In this document: positions 1 through 15,000 of the stretch, piece after piece
Layout: each line of letters starts with the position of its first letter
Position numbering within the stretch: the stretch's first letter is position 1
Source of the DNA: Neocallimastix lanati (nom. inval.)
Lineage: Eukaryota; Neocallimastigomycota; Neocallimastigomycetes; Neocallimastigales; Neocallimastigaceae
DNA: 64,000 bases
Assembly (NCBI GenBank): GCA_016946835.1
Contig: JACVTC010000092.1
Coordinates: forward strand, 338,501-402,500
Reading direction: 5' to 3'
The notes under the pieces: generated by a model
Database searches by the model: none
What the model saw: the letters and a program-made list of their open reading frames with translations, nothing else
What the model was told of the DNA's origin: nothing
Program-made: the position numbers and the translations under genes

Positions 1-2
1 TG

Positions 3-3000
3 TCAGTATCAGAAATTTTATATCCATTAATAAAATCGAAAACAATAATTTTGTGTAATGAAATAGAATATAATAATCCGGAAAAATTGAGTGATATTAT
101 TATTAATTATAAAGTCGATTTAATTATTAGTACACCAACTAGAATTAATAATTATATAAAAAGCGATAGCTTTAGGAATTCTTTGAAAATTGTTAAAATT
201 ATGATATTTGGAGGTGAATCAGTTAAATCTATATTTTTAAGAAATTTAATTGAAATAACATCAGCATCAATTTATATCGGATATGGACCAACGGAAACAA
301 CAGCTATGTGTACAATAACAGAAATAAATTATAAAGATGTTATTAATGAAAAATTATTAAGTATTGGAAAACCTACATGTAATTATAACATTTATATTTT
401 GGATAAATACAAAAAGCCAGTTCCAATTGGTATAGAAGGAGAAATATATGTTGGAGGATATGGAGTAGGAAAAGGATATCTCAACCGACCAGAACTGACC
501 AATAAATCATTTATTGAATGTCCATTTATTAAAGATAAGCAATCTAAAATGATGTATAAAACAGGTGATTTAGGTAAATGGACAGAGGATGGAAAAATTA
601 ATTGCTTAGGAAGAATTGATTTCCAAGTTAAAATTAGAGGACAAAGAATTGAGCTTAGTGAAATTGAAAATACAATTAAAGAAATGGAAGGTATCGAAAA
701 TACTGTTGTCATTGATAAAGAGAAAACATTAGGAAACAAATATTTAATTTGTTATTACATAAGTAGTTTTAACAGAAATAACAATAACAATGATAATAAA
801 AATAGTATTAATAATCTTCATAATATTGATAATGATGGTATTGTTAATACTGAAAATAGAAAAATAGATATAAATGGACACGATATTCGTGATTATTTAA
901 AGAAAAAGCTACCAATGTATATGATTCCTAGCTACTTTAAACGTATTTCTGAATTACCAACAACTGCGAATGGAAAATTAGATAGAAGAGCACTTCCTGA
1001 ACCAAGTAAAGAAGATATGATCAACGAAGTATATGTCGCACCAGAAACTGAAATTGAGAAAATACTTTGTGAAATCTATAGTGAAGTTTTTGAAATGGAT
1101 TATAGTGAAATAGGAAGAATGAACGACTTTATAGAATTAGGAGGTGATAGTTTCAATGCCATTCGTGTTTCTTCAATGATTGAGAAAAGAATGAATCTTA
1201 AATTAAATATTAAAGATATTATGTATTATTCTGTAGTTAGTGATTTAGGAAAACGTATTGAAAATATTCTTCAAGAAGAAAAAGACAATGGAAATAGTAG
1301 CCATAAGATTGAGAAGATTGAAAAATTAGAATCAAAAGAATTCCCAGTGACATCTCAACAACTTGGTGTATACATTGATTCGATTAAGAATATGGACAGT
1401 ATTATCTATAATGTTCCAAGTTCCTTCAAGTTGAATAAGAATGTAAGCATTGATAAGATCAAAGAAGGATTTATTAAATTATTTGAAAAGCAAGATATTC
1501 TTAGAAGTCAATATATTGAAAAAGAAATTGATGGTAAAACCGAAATTTATGGTGTCATTAATGATGAAATTTCATTAACATTTGAAGAATATACATACGA
1601 TAATGTTAATGAATTTGTTAGACCATTTGATTTAAGTAAAGGACCATTAATTCGTGTTGGATTTATTGGAAATGAAGTATTATTAATTGATATGCATCAT
1701 ATCATATCTGATGGTACTACAATGTCTATTATCAGAAATGAATTGAATGAATTCTACAATGGAAATGATATTCAAGAATTAGAAGTTCAATTCAGTGACT
1801 ATGCTATTTTCATGAATGAAAAGAAGAAGAATGGAGAATATGAAAAACAAATTGAGTTTTATCGTGAAATGTTTGATGAAGAATATGAAGAATTAAGACT
1901 TCCAGAAATCAAAGATAAATCCTTTGAATATGAAAATGAAGTTAAGAATGATAATAATGGAAATATTAATATGAATGAAGAAAATGAAATTGGAATATGT
2001 TCATGTCGTATTGAAGAAGAATATTCCAAATGGATTGAAAAATTTACTAGAAGTAATGGTATTAGTAAAACGGCATTTTTCCTTTCGATTTATGGATATG
2101 TTCTTTCAAAATATAGTGGACAAGATGTTATCTACAGTTCAATAATGAGTGCCAATAGAAATAATCATTATATTGAAAACGTGATTGGTATGTTTGTTTC
2201 AACCCAACCAATTCTTTTGAAATATAAAGAAGATGAAGAAAATGGTTATGATAAAATTGGTAAGAGTTTATTAGATGTCATGAAAGAAATCATGAATATA
2301 TTAATGGAAATGTATAATAAGCAAGATATTTCATTCTCTGAAATAAGCAATTCATTAAAGTTGAAAAAGATGAATAATGCATTTATTTATCAACCAAAGG
2401 CAATTACGCAAAATAGTTATAGTAATACAATCTTTTCAAAATTAGATAATAATAAAATTTATAGTATATATGAAAATCACGATGAATTAAATAATCAAAA
2501 TTATAATACTAAATTTGATGTTACATTTGGTGTAATTGAATTAGAAGAAGAATATTTAATTACAATTGAATATAATTCCAATATATATGAAAATTCGATA
2601 ATAAGGTCAATTATTAACAGTATATTTGAAATGATAAAATATATAGATGAATATGACGGACCGATTTATGAAATTGAATATATTACCAAAGAAGAAAAAG
2701 AAAAAGTCATTTACGGATTCAATAATAATAAATATGAATATGAATTCAATAAATTATATCATGTTGAATTTAGTAGAATTGCTAAAGAAAATGGAGATAA
2801 GATAGCTATTGTATTTGAAAATGAAGAAATAAGTTATAAAGAATTAGATGATATGTCTAATTCCTTGGCATGCTATTTAAGAAAGCAAGGTATTGGTCGA
2901 GGAGATATTATACCAATTCTTAGTGAAAGATCGTATTACTATGTAATTGGAATTCTTGGTATTATGAAATCTGGTGCTGCTTATTTACCAATTGATCCAG

Positions 3001-6000
3001 AATTCCCTAAAGATCGTATAGAATATATGATTAATGAAGTTGATAGTAAATTTATTTTGAAATATATTTCTGAAAAAGAAAACAATAAATCAATTGATAT
3101 TAATGGATTAGTTGAATATAATTTAGAAAATCACGATTATAAAGAAAATACCAAAGGAGTTGAAAATATAAATATTAGTAGTGATTTAGCATATGTTCTT
3201 TTCACTTCAGGTACCACAGGTAAACCCAAAGGTACATTAATTACACATAATAATTTAATCAATTATTCCTTGTTTAGTCAAACTTTGAATGGAGTTGAAA
3301 TTTTTACAAATAAAATTAATAATTGTCTTGCTGCAGCAAAATTTACATTTGATATGTCAATTTGTGAAATATTATATCCACTTATTAAAAATAAAAGTGT
3401 TATTTTATGTAATAATAATGAATATAATGATCCAAATAAAATAGGTTATTTAATTGAAAACTATAAAATAGACTATATTTTTAGTACCCCATCAAGAATT
3501 GAAAATTATTCCAAATTCAGTATTTATAATAAATCTTTGAAAAATATAAAATGTATTTTAATTGGTGGAGAACAGTTAAAAATTAATACTTTAAATATTA
3601 TTAACAAGTATAGTAACGCGGAATTATATAATTTATATGGACCAACAGAGACTTCCGTAATGTGTACTGGAATTAAATTAAATTATAATAATGAGAATAA
3701 CTATAACAACATAGTAAAATATATAGGAAAACCGTTATGTAATTGTAAGATCTATATCTTGGATAAATATAAGAAACCTGTTCCAATTGGTGTAGAAGGA
3801 GAAATATATGTTGGAGGATATGGAGTAGGAAAAGGATATCTCAATCGACCAGAACTGACCAATAAATCATTTATTGAATGTCCATTTAGTAAGGATAAGC
3901 AATCTAAAATGATGTATAAAACAGGGGATTTAGGTAAATGGACAGAGGATGGAAATATAATTTGCTTAGGAAGAATTGATTTCCAAGTTAAAATTAGAGG
4001 ACAAAGAATTGAACTTAGTGAAATTGAAAATACAATTAAAGAAATGGAAGGTATCGAAAATACTGTTGTCATTGATAAAGAGAAAACATTAGGAAACAAA
4101 TATTTAATTTGTTATTACATAAGTAGTTTTAACATAAATAACGATAACAATGATAATAAATTTAATATTAATAATCTTTATAATATTGATAATGATGGTA
4201 TTGTTAATACTGAAAATAGAAAAATAGATATAAATGGACACGATATTCGTGAGTATTTAAAGAAAAAATTACCATTGTATATGATTCCTAGCTACTTTAA
4301 ACGTATTTCTGAATTACCAACAACTTCGAATGGAAAATTAGATAGAAGAGCACTTCCTGAACCAAGTAAAGAAGATATGATCAACGAAGTATATGTCGCA
4401 CCAGAAACTGAAATTGAGAAAATACTTTGTGAAATCTATAGTGAAGTTTTTGAAATGGATTATAGTGAAATAGGAAGAATGAACGACTTTATAGAATTAG
4501 GAGGTGATAGTTTCAATGCCATTCGTGTTTCTTCAATGATTGAGAAAAGAATGAATCTTAAATTAAATATTAAAGATATTATGTATTATTCTGTAGTTAG
4601 TGATTTAGGAAAACGTATTGAAAATATTCTTCAAGAAGAAAAAGACAATGGAAATAGTAGCCATAAGATTGAGAAGATTGAAAAATTAGAATCAAAAGAA
4701 TTCCCAGTGACATCTCAACAACTTGGTGTATACATTGATTCGATTAAGAATATGGACAGTATTATCTATAATGTTCCAAGTTCCTTCAAGTTGAATAAGA
4801 ATGTAAGCATTGATACGATCAAAGAAGGATTTATTAAATTATTTGAAAAGCAAGATATTCTTAGAAGTCAATATATTGAAAAAGAAATTGATGGTAAAAC
4901 CGAAATTTATGGTGTCATTAATGATGAAATTTCATTAACATTTGAAGAATATACATACGATAATGTTAATGAATTTGTTAGACCATTTGATTTAAGTAAA
5001 GGACCATTAATTCGTGTTGGATTTATTGGAAATGAAGTATTATTAATTGATATGCATCATATCATATCTGATGGTACTACAATGTCTATTATCAGAAATG
5101 AATTGAATGAATTCTACAATGGAAATGATATTCAAGAATTAGAAGTTCAGTTCAGTGACTATGCTATTTTCATGAATGAAAAGAAGAAGAATGGAGAATA
5201 TGAAAAACAAATTGAGTTTTATCGTGAAATGTTTGATGAAGAATATGAAGAATTAAGACTTCCAGAAATCAAAGATAAATCTTTTGAATATGAAAATGAA
5301 GTTAAGAATGATAATAATGGAAATATTAATATGAATGAAGAAAATGAAATTGGAATATGTTCATGTCGTATTGAAGAAGAATATTCTAAATTGATTGAAG
5401 AATTTACTAGAAGAAATGGTATTAGTAAAACGGCATTTTTCCTTTCAATTTATGGATATGTTCTTTCAAAATATAGTGGACAAGATGTTATCTACAGTTC
5501 AATAATGAGTGCCAATAGAAATAATCATTATATTGAAAACGTGATTGGTATGTTTGTTTCAACCCAACCAATTCTTTTGAAATATAAAGAAGATGAAGAA
5601 AATGGTTATGATAAAAGTGGTAAGAGTTTATTAGATGTCATGAAAGAAAACATGAATATATTAATGGAAATGTATAATAAGCAAGATATTTCATTCTCAG
5701 AATTGATGAAACATCTAAATTTAAATACAATGAACAATTCATTTATTTATCAACCACGAAGCATGTTTAAAAATAATTCTAAAAATGAAATATTTACCGA
5801 AAATTATAATAAATATGATGAATTATTATTCAAAAATGATAATGGAAATAGCGAATCAATTGAAAAAAATAATGTTATTAACAAATTTGATATTACAATG
5901 AATGTTCATGAAGGAGAACATGAATATTTACTTTATCTTGATTATAATAGTAAGAAATATAATAATAATATCATGAAGGGAATTTTAAATAGTTTAGTTG

Positions 6001-9000
6001 AAATTATCATAAATATAAAAGAATGCAATAAAAGTATATCTGAAATAGAATATATTCCTATAAAAGAAAAGACAAGAATTATGAAGGAATTTAATTCCAA
6101 CATTTATAAACAGAAAAGTAATGAAATTTATTATAAACAATTCAAAGAATATGCAAAAAAAAATCCAACAAAGACAGCAATTATTTTCAATGAAAAAAGT
6201 ATTTGTTATCAAGAATTAGATGAAATGACGAATTCCTTAGCACATTTATTAAGGGAAAGAGGAATCAGTAGAAATGACATTGTTCCAATGATATGTGAAC
6301 GTTCATACTATTACATTGTTGGTACTTTAGCAGTTTCTAAATCAGGAGGAGCATTTTTACCTATTGATAGAAAATTCCCAATTGAGCGTATTCAATTCAT
6401 GCTTGAGGATATTAAACCTAAGATTATTCTCCACAATGGATCTGAAAAGATTGTTAAAGAAATTAAAGATTTGGGATATGAAATGTATGATTTAAGTGAA
6501 CATGATTATCAAAGAGAAAGAGAAGAAATAGAATCAATTAATGAAGTAGATGACACATGCTACGTATTATTCACATCAGGTACGACAGGCAAACCAAAAG
6601 GAACATTGATTAGTCATTTTGGTATTTATAACTTTATCCGTAAATTTGAAAGCGAGAACAAGGATGAAGAAAGTGAAGGACAATTCAGTTTGTCACATAT
6701 TATTTTAAGAAAGCATGGAATTCAAAAGATGCTTTCTATTGCCAACTTCCCATTTGATCTTTCACATATTGAAATTACATTTAGTTTAGTTCATGGATTA
6801 ACGATTATTATGGTAGATGAAGAATTAAGTGAAGATATTTCCTTACTAGCAAAGTATATAATTGAGAATCAAGCTGAATTCATTACCACCACCCCAACAA
6901 GATTTAAACTCTTTATGGAAAGTCACGAATTCCTACAAGCACTCAGTACTATCAAAATGGTGATATTTATTGGAGAAATGTTACCGATAGATTTATGTCG
7001 TGAAATTCGCAAATACAGTTCCTGTGAAATCTATAACAGTTATGGACCAACGGAATGTAGTGTCACCTGTACATTGAAGCAAGTGAGTAAAAATGAAAAT
7101 GAAAAAGTTACGATTGGTAAGCCACTTTGTAATTGCAAGCTTTTCATCTTAGACCGCCATATGAAACCGGTTCCAGTTGGAGTAGAAGGCGAAATAGTAA
7201 TTGGAGGATATGGTGTAGGTAAAGGATACCTCCATCGTGATGAGTTGACACAAGAAAAATTTATTGAATGTCCATTCATCCTAAATGAAGAAGAATATGA
7301 TGAGCACGACCGAGTAATGTATAGAACAGGTGATCTTGGAAAATGGACAGAAGAAGGAGAAATAGAATACTTTGGTAGAATGGATTATCAAGTAAAGATT
7401 AATGGACAAAGAGTAGAATTAGGAGAAATTGAAAGCACAGTTAATGAAATAGAAAACATTGATAATTGTGTTGTAATTGATAGAGAAAAGGCAAATGGTG
7501 AAAAATATTTGATATGTTATTACATCAAGAAAGAAGAAGCAAAAGATATTGAAAGAAAGGATATTCGAGAATATTTGAAGAATAAACTTCCAAGATATAT
7601 GATTCCAAATTATTTCAAAGAGATTTTTGAAATTCCAGTAACAAGAAATGGTAAATTGGATAGAAATGCGTTACCAAAACCTGAATCTGATGATTTAATT
7701 CGCGATAACTATGAAGCACCAGAAAGTGAAATAGAACAATTGGTATGTCAAATCTATGGACAAATATTAAATATAGAAAACGGAAAAATTGGAAAGAATT
7801 CTGACTTTATAGACCTTGGTGGTGATAGTTTGAATGCTATTCGCGTTTCATCATTAATTGAAAAGCAATTAAATATAAAACTTTATATTAAAGATATTCT
7901 TTCACATAGTGTTGTTAGAGAACTTAGTGAATATATTGAATTTGTTATAAATGAAAATGACGATAACAAAGACGGTGAACATAAAGTAAATATTATTAAT
8001 AACCATAATAGTAAAGTATTCCCAATAACATCTCAACAACTTGGAGTATATATTGATTGTATTAAGAATCCAGAAAGTATTATGTATAATATTCCTAGAA
8101 CATTTAGCTTAAATAAAGAAATCGATATTGAAAAGATTAAAGAAGGTTTAAAAAGACTATTTGAAAAGCAAGATATTCTTAGAAGTCAATATATTGAAAA
8201 AGAAATTGATGGTAAAACCGAAATTTATGGTGTCATTAATGATGAAATTTCATTAACATTTGAAGAATATACATATGATAATGTTAATGAATTTGTTAGA
8301 CCATTTGATTTAAGTAAAGGACCATTAATTCGTGTTGGATTTATTGGAAATGAAGTATTATTAATTGATATACATCATATCATATCTGATGGTACATCCA
8401 TGTCAATTATAAGTAAAGAATTGAATGAGTTTTACAATGGAAATGAAATTCAAGAATTAGAAGTTCAATTCAGTGACTATGCTATTTTCATGAATGATAA
8501 AAAGAAGAATGGAGAATATGAAAAACAAATTGAGTTTTATCGTGAAATGTTTGATGAAGAATATGAAGAATTAAGACTTCCAGAAATCAAAGATAAATCC
8601 TTTGAATATGAAAATGAAGTTAAGATTAATAATAATGTAGATATTAATATGAATGAAGAAAATGAAATTGGAATGTGTTCATGTCGTATTGAAGAAAAAT
8701 ATTCTAAATTGATTGAAGAATTTACTAGAAGTAATGGTATTAGTAAAACGGCATTTTTCCTTTCAATTTATGGATATGTTCTTTCAAAATATAGTGGACA
8801 AGATGTTATTTACAGTTCGATGATGAGTGCCAATAGAAATAACCATTATATTGAAAACATGATTGGTATGTTTGTTTCAACCCAACCAATTCTTTTGAAA
8901 TATAAAGAAGATGAAGAAAATGGTAATGATAAAAGTGGTAAGAGTTTATTAGATGTCATGAAAGAAAACATGAATATGTTAATGGAAATTTATAATAAAC

Positions 9001-12000
9001 AGGATATTTCATTCTCCGAAATAAGCAATTTATTAAAGTTGAAAAAGATGAATAATGCATTTATTTATCAACCAAAGGCAATTACACAAAATAGTTATGG
9101 TAATACAATCTTTTCTAAATTAGAAAATAATGAAATATATAGTATATATGAAAATCACGATGAATTAATTAACCAAAATAATAATATTAAATTTGATGTT
9201 ATATTTAGTGTTATTGAATTGAAAGGAGAATTTTTACTTTCAATTGAATATAATTCCAATAATTATAGTGATAAAATAATTAAATCAATTATTAACAGCA
9301 TATTTGAAATGATAAAAAATATAAATGAATTTTACGGACCGATTTATGAAATTGAATACATATCTGAAGAAGAAAAAGAAAAAGTAATTTACGGATTCAA
9401 TAATAATAAATATGAATATGAATTCAATAAATTATATCATGTTGAATTTAGTAGAATTGCTAAAGAAAATGGAGATAAGATAGCTATTGTATTTGAAAAT
9501 GAAGAAATAAGTTATAAAGAATTAGATGATATGTCTAATTCCTTAGCACACTATTTAAGAAAGCAAGGTATTGGTCGAGGAGATATTATACCAATTCTTA
9601 GTGAAAGATCGTATTACTATATAGTAGGAATTCTTGGTATTATGAAATCTGGTGCTGCTTATTTACCAATTGATCCAGAATTCCCTAAAGATCGTATAGA
9701 ATATATGATTAATGAAGTTGACAGTAAATTTATTTTGAAATATATTTCTGAAAAAGAAAACAATAAATCAATTGATATTGATGGATTAGTTGAATATAAT
9801 TTAGCAAGTCATAATTATAAAGAAAATAATGAAGGAGTTGAAAATATAAATATTAGTAGTGATTTAGCATATGTTCTTTTCACTTCAGGTACCACAGGTA
9901 AACCCAAGGGTACATTAATTACACATAATAATTTAATTAATTATTCCATGTTTAGTCATATATCGAATGGCAAAGATGGTATATATAAAGAAGATTTTAA
10001 ATGTGGTTTAGCATTTTCTAAATTCACATTTGATATGTCAGTTGGAGAAATTCATTTCCCATTATTAAGAGCCACTAAAGTTATTCTTTGCAATGAAGAA
10101 GAATTCAATGATCCAGAAAAAATCGGATTATTGAATGACAAATACAAAATAGAGTATATATTTAGTGTTCCATCAAGATTTGAAAATTATATAGAAAACG
10201 AATATTTCTTAAAATCAATTAAAAATGTAAAATATATTTTATTTGGAGGAGAAAAATTAAGTAAAAAGACATTGAATACCATTAAAGACAATAGTCGTGC
10301 AAAAATAATAAATGGATATGGACCTACTGAAACTACGGTAATTTGTACATTGAATGAAATTACCAATAAAAAAGAGATCAATAATAATAAGGATCTATAT
10401 ATAACAATTGGTAAACCATTGTGTAATTGCAACATATATATATTGGATAAATACAAAAAGCCAGTTCCAATTGGTATAGAAGGAGAAATATATGTTGGAG
10501 GATATGGAGTAGGAAAAGGATATCTCAATCGACCAGAACTGACCAATAAATCATTTATTGAATGTCCATTTAGTAAAGATATACAATCAAAAATGATGTA
10601 TAAAACAGGGGATTTAGGTAAATGGACAGAGGATGGAAAAATTATTTGCTTAGGAAGAATTGATTTCCAAATTAAAATTAGAGGACAAAGAATTGAACTT
10701 AGTGAAATTGAAAATACAATTAAAGAAATGGAAGGTATCGAAAATACTGTTGTCATTGATAAAGAGAAAACATTAGGAAACAAATATTTAATTTGTTATT
10801 ACATAAGTAGTTTTAACAGAAATAACAATAACAATGATAATAAATTTAATATTAATAATCTTTATAATATTGATAATGATGGTATTGTTAATACTGAAAA
10901 TAGAAAAATAGATATAAATGGACACGATATTCGTGAGTATTTAAAGAAAAAATTACCATTGTATATGATTCCTAGCTACTTTAAACGTATTTCTGAATTA
11001 CCAACAACTTCGAATGGAAAATTAGATAGAAGAGCACTTCCTGAACCAAGTAAAGAAGATATGATCAACGAAGTATATGTCGCACCAGAAACTGAAATTG
11101 AGAAAATACTTTGTGAAATCTATAGTGAAGTTTTTGAAATGGATTATAGTGAAATAGGAAGAATGAACGACTTTATAGAATTAGGAGGTGATAGTTTCAA
11201 TGCCATTCGTGTTTCTTCAATGATTGAGAAAAGAATGAATCTTAAATTAAATATTAAAGATATTATGTATTATTCTGTAGTTAGTGATTTAGGAAAACGT
11301 ATTGAAAATATTCTTCAAGAAGAAAAAGACAATGGAAATAGTAGCCATAAGATTGAGAAGATTGAAAAATTAGAATCAAAAGAATTCCCAGTGACATCTC
11401 AACAACTTGGTGTATACATTGATTCGATTAAGAATATGGACAGTATTATCTATAATGTTCCAAGTTCCTTCAAGTTGAATAAGAATGTAAGCATTGATAC
11501 GATCAAAGAAGGATTTATTAAATTATTTGAAAAGCAAGATATTCTTAGAAGTCAATATATTGAAAAAGAAATTGATGGTAAAACCGAAATTTATGGTGTC
11601 ATTAATGATGAAATTTCATTAACATTTGAAGAATATACATTTGATAATGTTAATGAATTTGTTAGACCATTTAATTTAAGTAAAGGACCATTAATTCGTG
11701 TTGGATTTATTGGAAATGAAGTATTATTAATTGATATGCATCATATCATATCTGATGGTACTACAATGTCTATTATCAGAAATGAATTGAATGAATTCTA
11801 CAATGGAAATGATATTCAAGAATTAGAAGTTCAATTCAGTGACTATGCTATTTTCATGAATGAAAAGAAGAAGAATGGAGAATATGAAAAACAAATTGAG
11901 TTTTATCGTGAAATGTTTGATGAAGAATATGAAGAATTAAGACTTCCAGAAATCAAAGATAAATCCTTTGAATATGAAAATGAAGTTAAGAATGATAATA

Positions 12001-15000
12001 ATGGAAATATTAATATGAATGAAGAAAATGAAATTGGAATGTGTTCATGTCGTATTGGAGAAGAATATTCCAAATGGATTGAAGAATTTACTAGAAGAAA
12101 TGGCATTAGTAAAACGGCATTTTTCCTTTCAATTTATGGATATGTTCTTTCAAAATATAGTGGACAAGATGTTATCTACAGTTCAATAATGAGTGCCAAT
12201 AGAAATAATCATTATATTGAAAACATGATTGGTATGTTTGTTTCAACCCAACCAATTCTTTTGAAATATAAAGAATATGAAAAAAATGATGATAATAAAA
12301 TTGGTAAGAGTTTATTAGATGTCATGAAAGAAAACATGAAAATGTTAATGGAAATGTATAATAAGCAAGATATTTCATTCTCTGAAATAAGCAATTTATT
12401 AAAGTTGAAAAAGATGAATAATGCATTTATTTATCAACCAAAAGCTATTTCACAAAATTGTTATGGTAATATAATCTTTTCTAAACTTGAAAATAATAAA
12501 ATTTACAGTATATATGAAAATCACGATGAATTAATTAAACAAAATAATAATACTAAATTTGATGTTACATTTAGTGTGATTGAATTAGAAGGAGAATTTT
12601 TAATTACAATTGAATATAATTCCAATAATTATAGTGATAAAATAATTAAATCAATTATTAACAGCATATTTGAAATAATAAAACATAAAAATGAATTTGA
12701 CGGACCGATTTATGAAATTGAATACATTCCTGAAGAAGAAAAGAAAAAACTCATTTACGGATTCAATAATAATAAATATGAATATGAATTCAATAAATTA
12801 TATCATGTTGAATTTAGTAGAGTTGCTAAAGAAAATGGAAATAAGACAGCTATTATATTTGAAGATAAAGAAATAAGTTATAAAGAATTAGATGATATGT
12901 CTAATTCTTTAGCACACTATTTAAGAAAGCAAGGTATTGGTCGAGGAGATATTATACCAATTCTTAGTGAAAGATCTTATTATTATATAGTTGGACTTCT
13001 TGGTGTTATGAAATCGGGAGCTGCTTATTTACCAATTGATCCAGAATTCCCTAAAGATCGTATAAAATACATGATTAATGAAGTTGAAAGTAAATTTATT
13101 TTGAAATACATTTCTTGTAAAGAAAACAATAAATCAATTGATATTGATGGATTAATTGAATATAATTTAGCAAGTCACAATTATAAAGAAAATACCGAAG
13201 GAGTTGAAAATATAAATATTAGTAGTGATTTAGCATATGTTCTTTTCACTTCAGGTACCACAGGTAAACCCAAGGGTACTTTAACTACTAATAACAATTT
13301 GGTTAATTATTGTTTATACGGTCATAAAGGAAATGGAATTGATGATATATTTAATAATGAAATTAATATAATATTAGCTTTCTCAAAATTCACATTTGAT
13401 ATGTCTATTGGTGAAATTAATTATTCGTTATTAAGAGGAATTAAAATTATATTAACTAATGAATATGAATTCAATAATCCTGAACTATTGAGTAAATTAA
13501 TTATAAAATACAATATTAAATCATTATGGAGTGTACCATCAAGAATTGAAAATTATGTAAAAAATGATGCGTTTATAAATTCGCTTAAATATATTAAAAG
13601 AATATTGTTTGGAGGAGAATCGTTAAATAATAATCTTATAAATGTGATTAGGAAAAATAGTAATGCAATTATTATTAATGGTTATGGTCCATCCGAAACG
13701 ACTATTTGTAGTACTATAAAAATTTATAATTCAAATTACCAATTCAGCGATAGCAATAATGAAGTAATCACTATAGGTAAACCACTATGTAATTATTTTA
13801 TTTATATTTTAGATAAAAATTTAAAACCTGTTCCAATAGGTGTTGAAGGAGAAATATTTATTAGTGGGTATTGTGTAAGTAAAGGATATCTAAACCGTGT
13901 AGAATTAACAAAAGAAAAATTTATTTCTTGTCCATATCAATCAGAAAATAATAAACAAGGAATTATGTATAGAACAGGAGATTTAGGTATGTGGACCAGA
14001 GATGGGGAAATAATATATATTGGAAGAAAAGATTTCCAAGTTAAGATTAGGGGTCAAAGAGTAGAATTAAATGAAATTGAAAATACTATTAAAGAAATTA
14101 ATGGAATTGATTTAGCAGTTGTTACTGATAAAATTAACAAAGAAAATGAAAAATATCTTGTGGCATACTTTATAAGTAATCATGAAATCGAAAGAAGAAA
14201 CATTAGAGATTATTTGAAAAATAAACTCCCAGTTTATATGATTCCAAATTATTACATTCGTATTAATGAATTACCAATTTCATTAAATGGAAAATTAAAT
14301 AAAAAAGCATTACCGGAACCAACAAATAATGATTTAATAAAAGAAAAGTATATTGCACCAGAAACCGAAATTGAAGAAATACTTTGTGAAATCTATAGTG
14401 AAGTTTTTGAAATGGATTACAGTGAAATAGGAAGAATGAACGACTTTATTGAATTAGGAGGTGATAGTTTCAATGCCATTCGTGTTTCTTCAATGATTGA
14501 GAAAAGAATGAATCTTAAATTAAATATTAAAGATATTATGTATTATTCCATAATTAGCGATTTAGGAAAACGTATTGAAAATATTCTTCAAGAAGAAAAA
14601 GAAAATGGAAGTAGTAGCCATAAGATTGAGAAGATTGAAAAATTAGAATCAAAAGAATTCCCAGTGACATCTCAACAACTTGGTGTATACATTGATTCGA
14701 TTAAGAATATGGACAGTATTATCTATAATGTTCCAAGTTCCTTCAAATTGAATAAGAATATAAGCATTGATACGATCAAAGAAGGATTTATTAAATTATT
14801 TGAAAAGCAAGATATTCTTAGAAGTCAATATATTGAAAAAGAAATTGATGGTAAAACCGAAATTTATGGTGTCATTAATGATGAAATTTCATTAACATTT
14901 GAAGAATATACATACGATAATGTTAATGAATTTGTTAGACCATTTGATTTAAGTAAAGGACCATTAATTCGTGTTGGATTTATTGGAAATGAAGTATTAT

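Noticed and set aside
392-739. Minus-strand 115-codon frames at 392-739, 3,752-4,099 and within 10,187-10,783, with similar translations
   Set aside because: They are exact antisense shadows of the repeated A-domain 3' halves of the NRPS. Their mutual similarity comes from the sense-strand duplication.
12691-12876. Short plus-strand frame inside the NRPS
   Set aside because: Out-of-frame overlap with the A5 linker; composition-driven and without family features.
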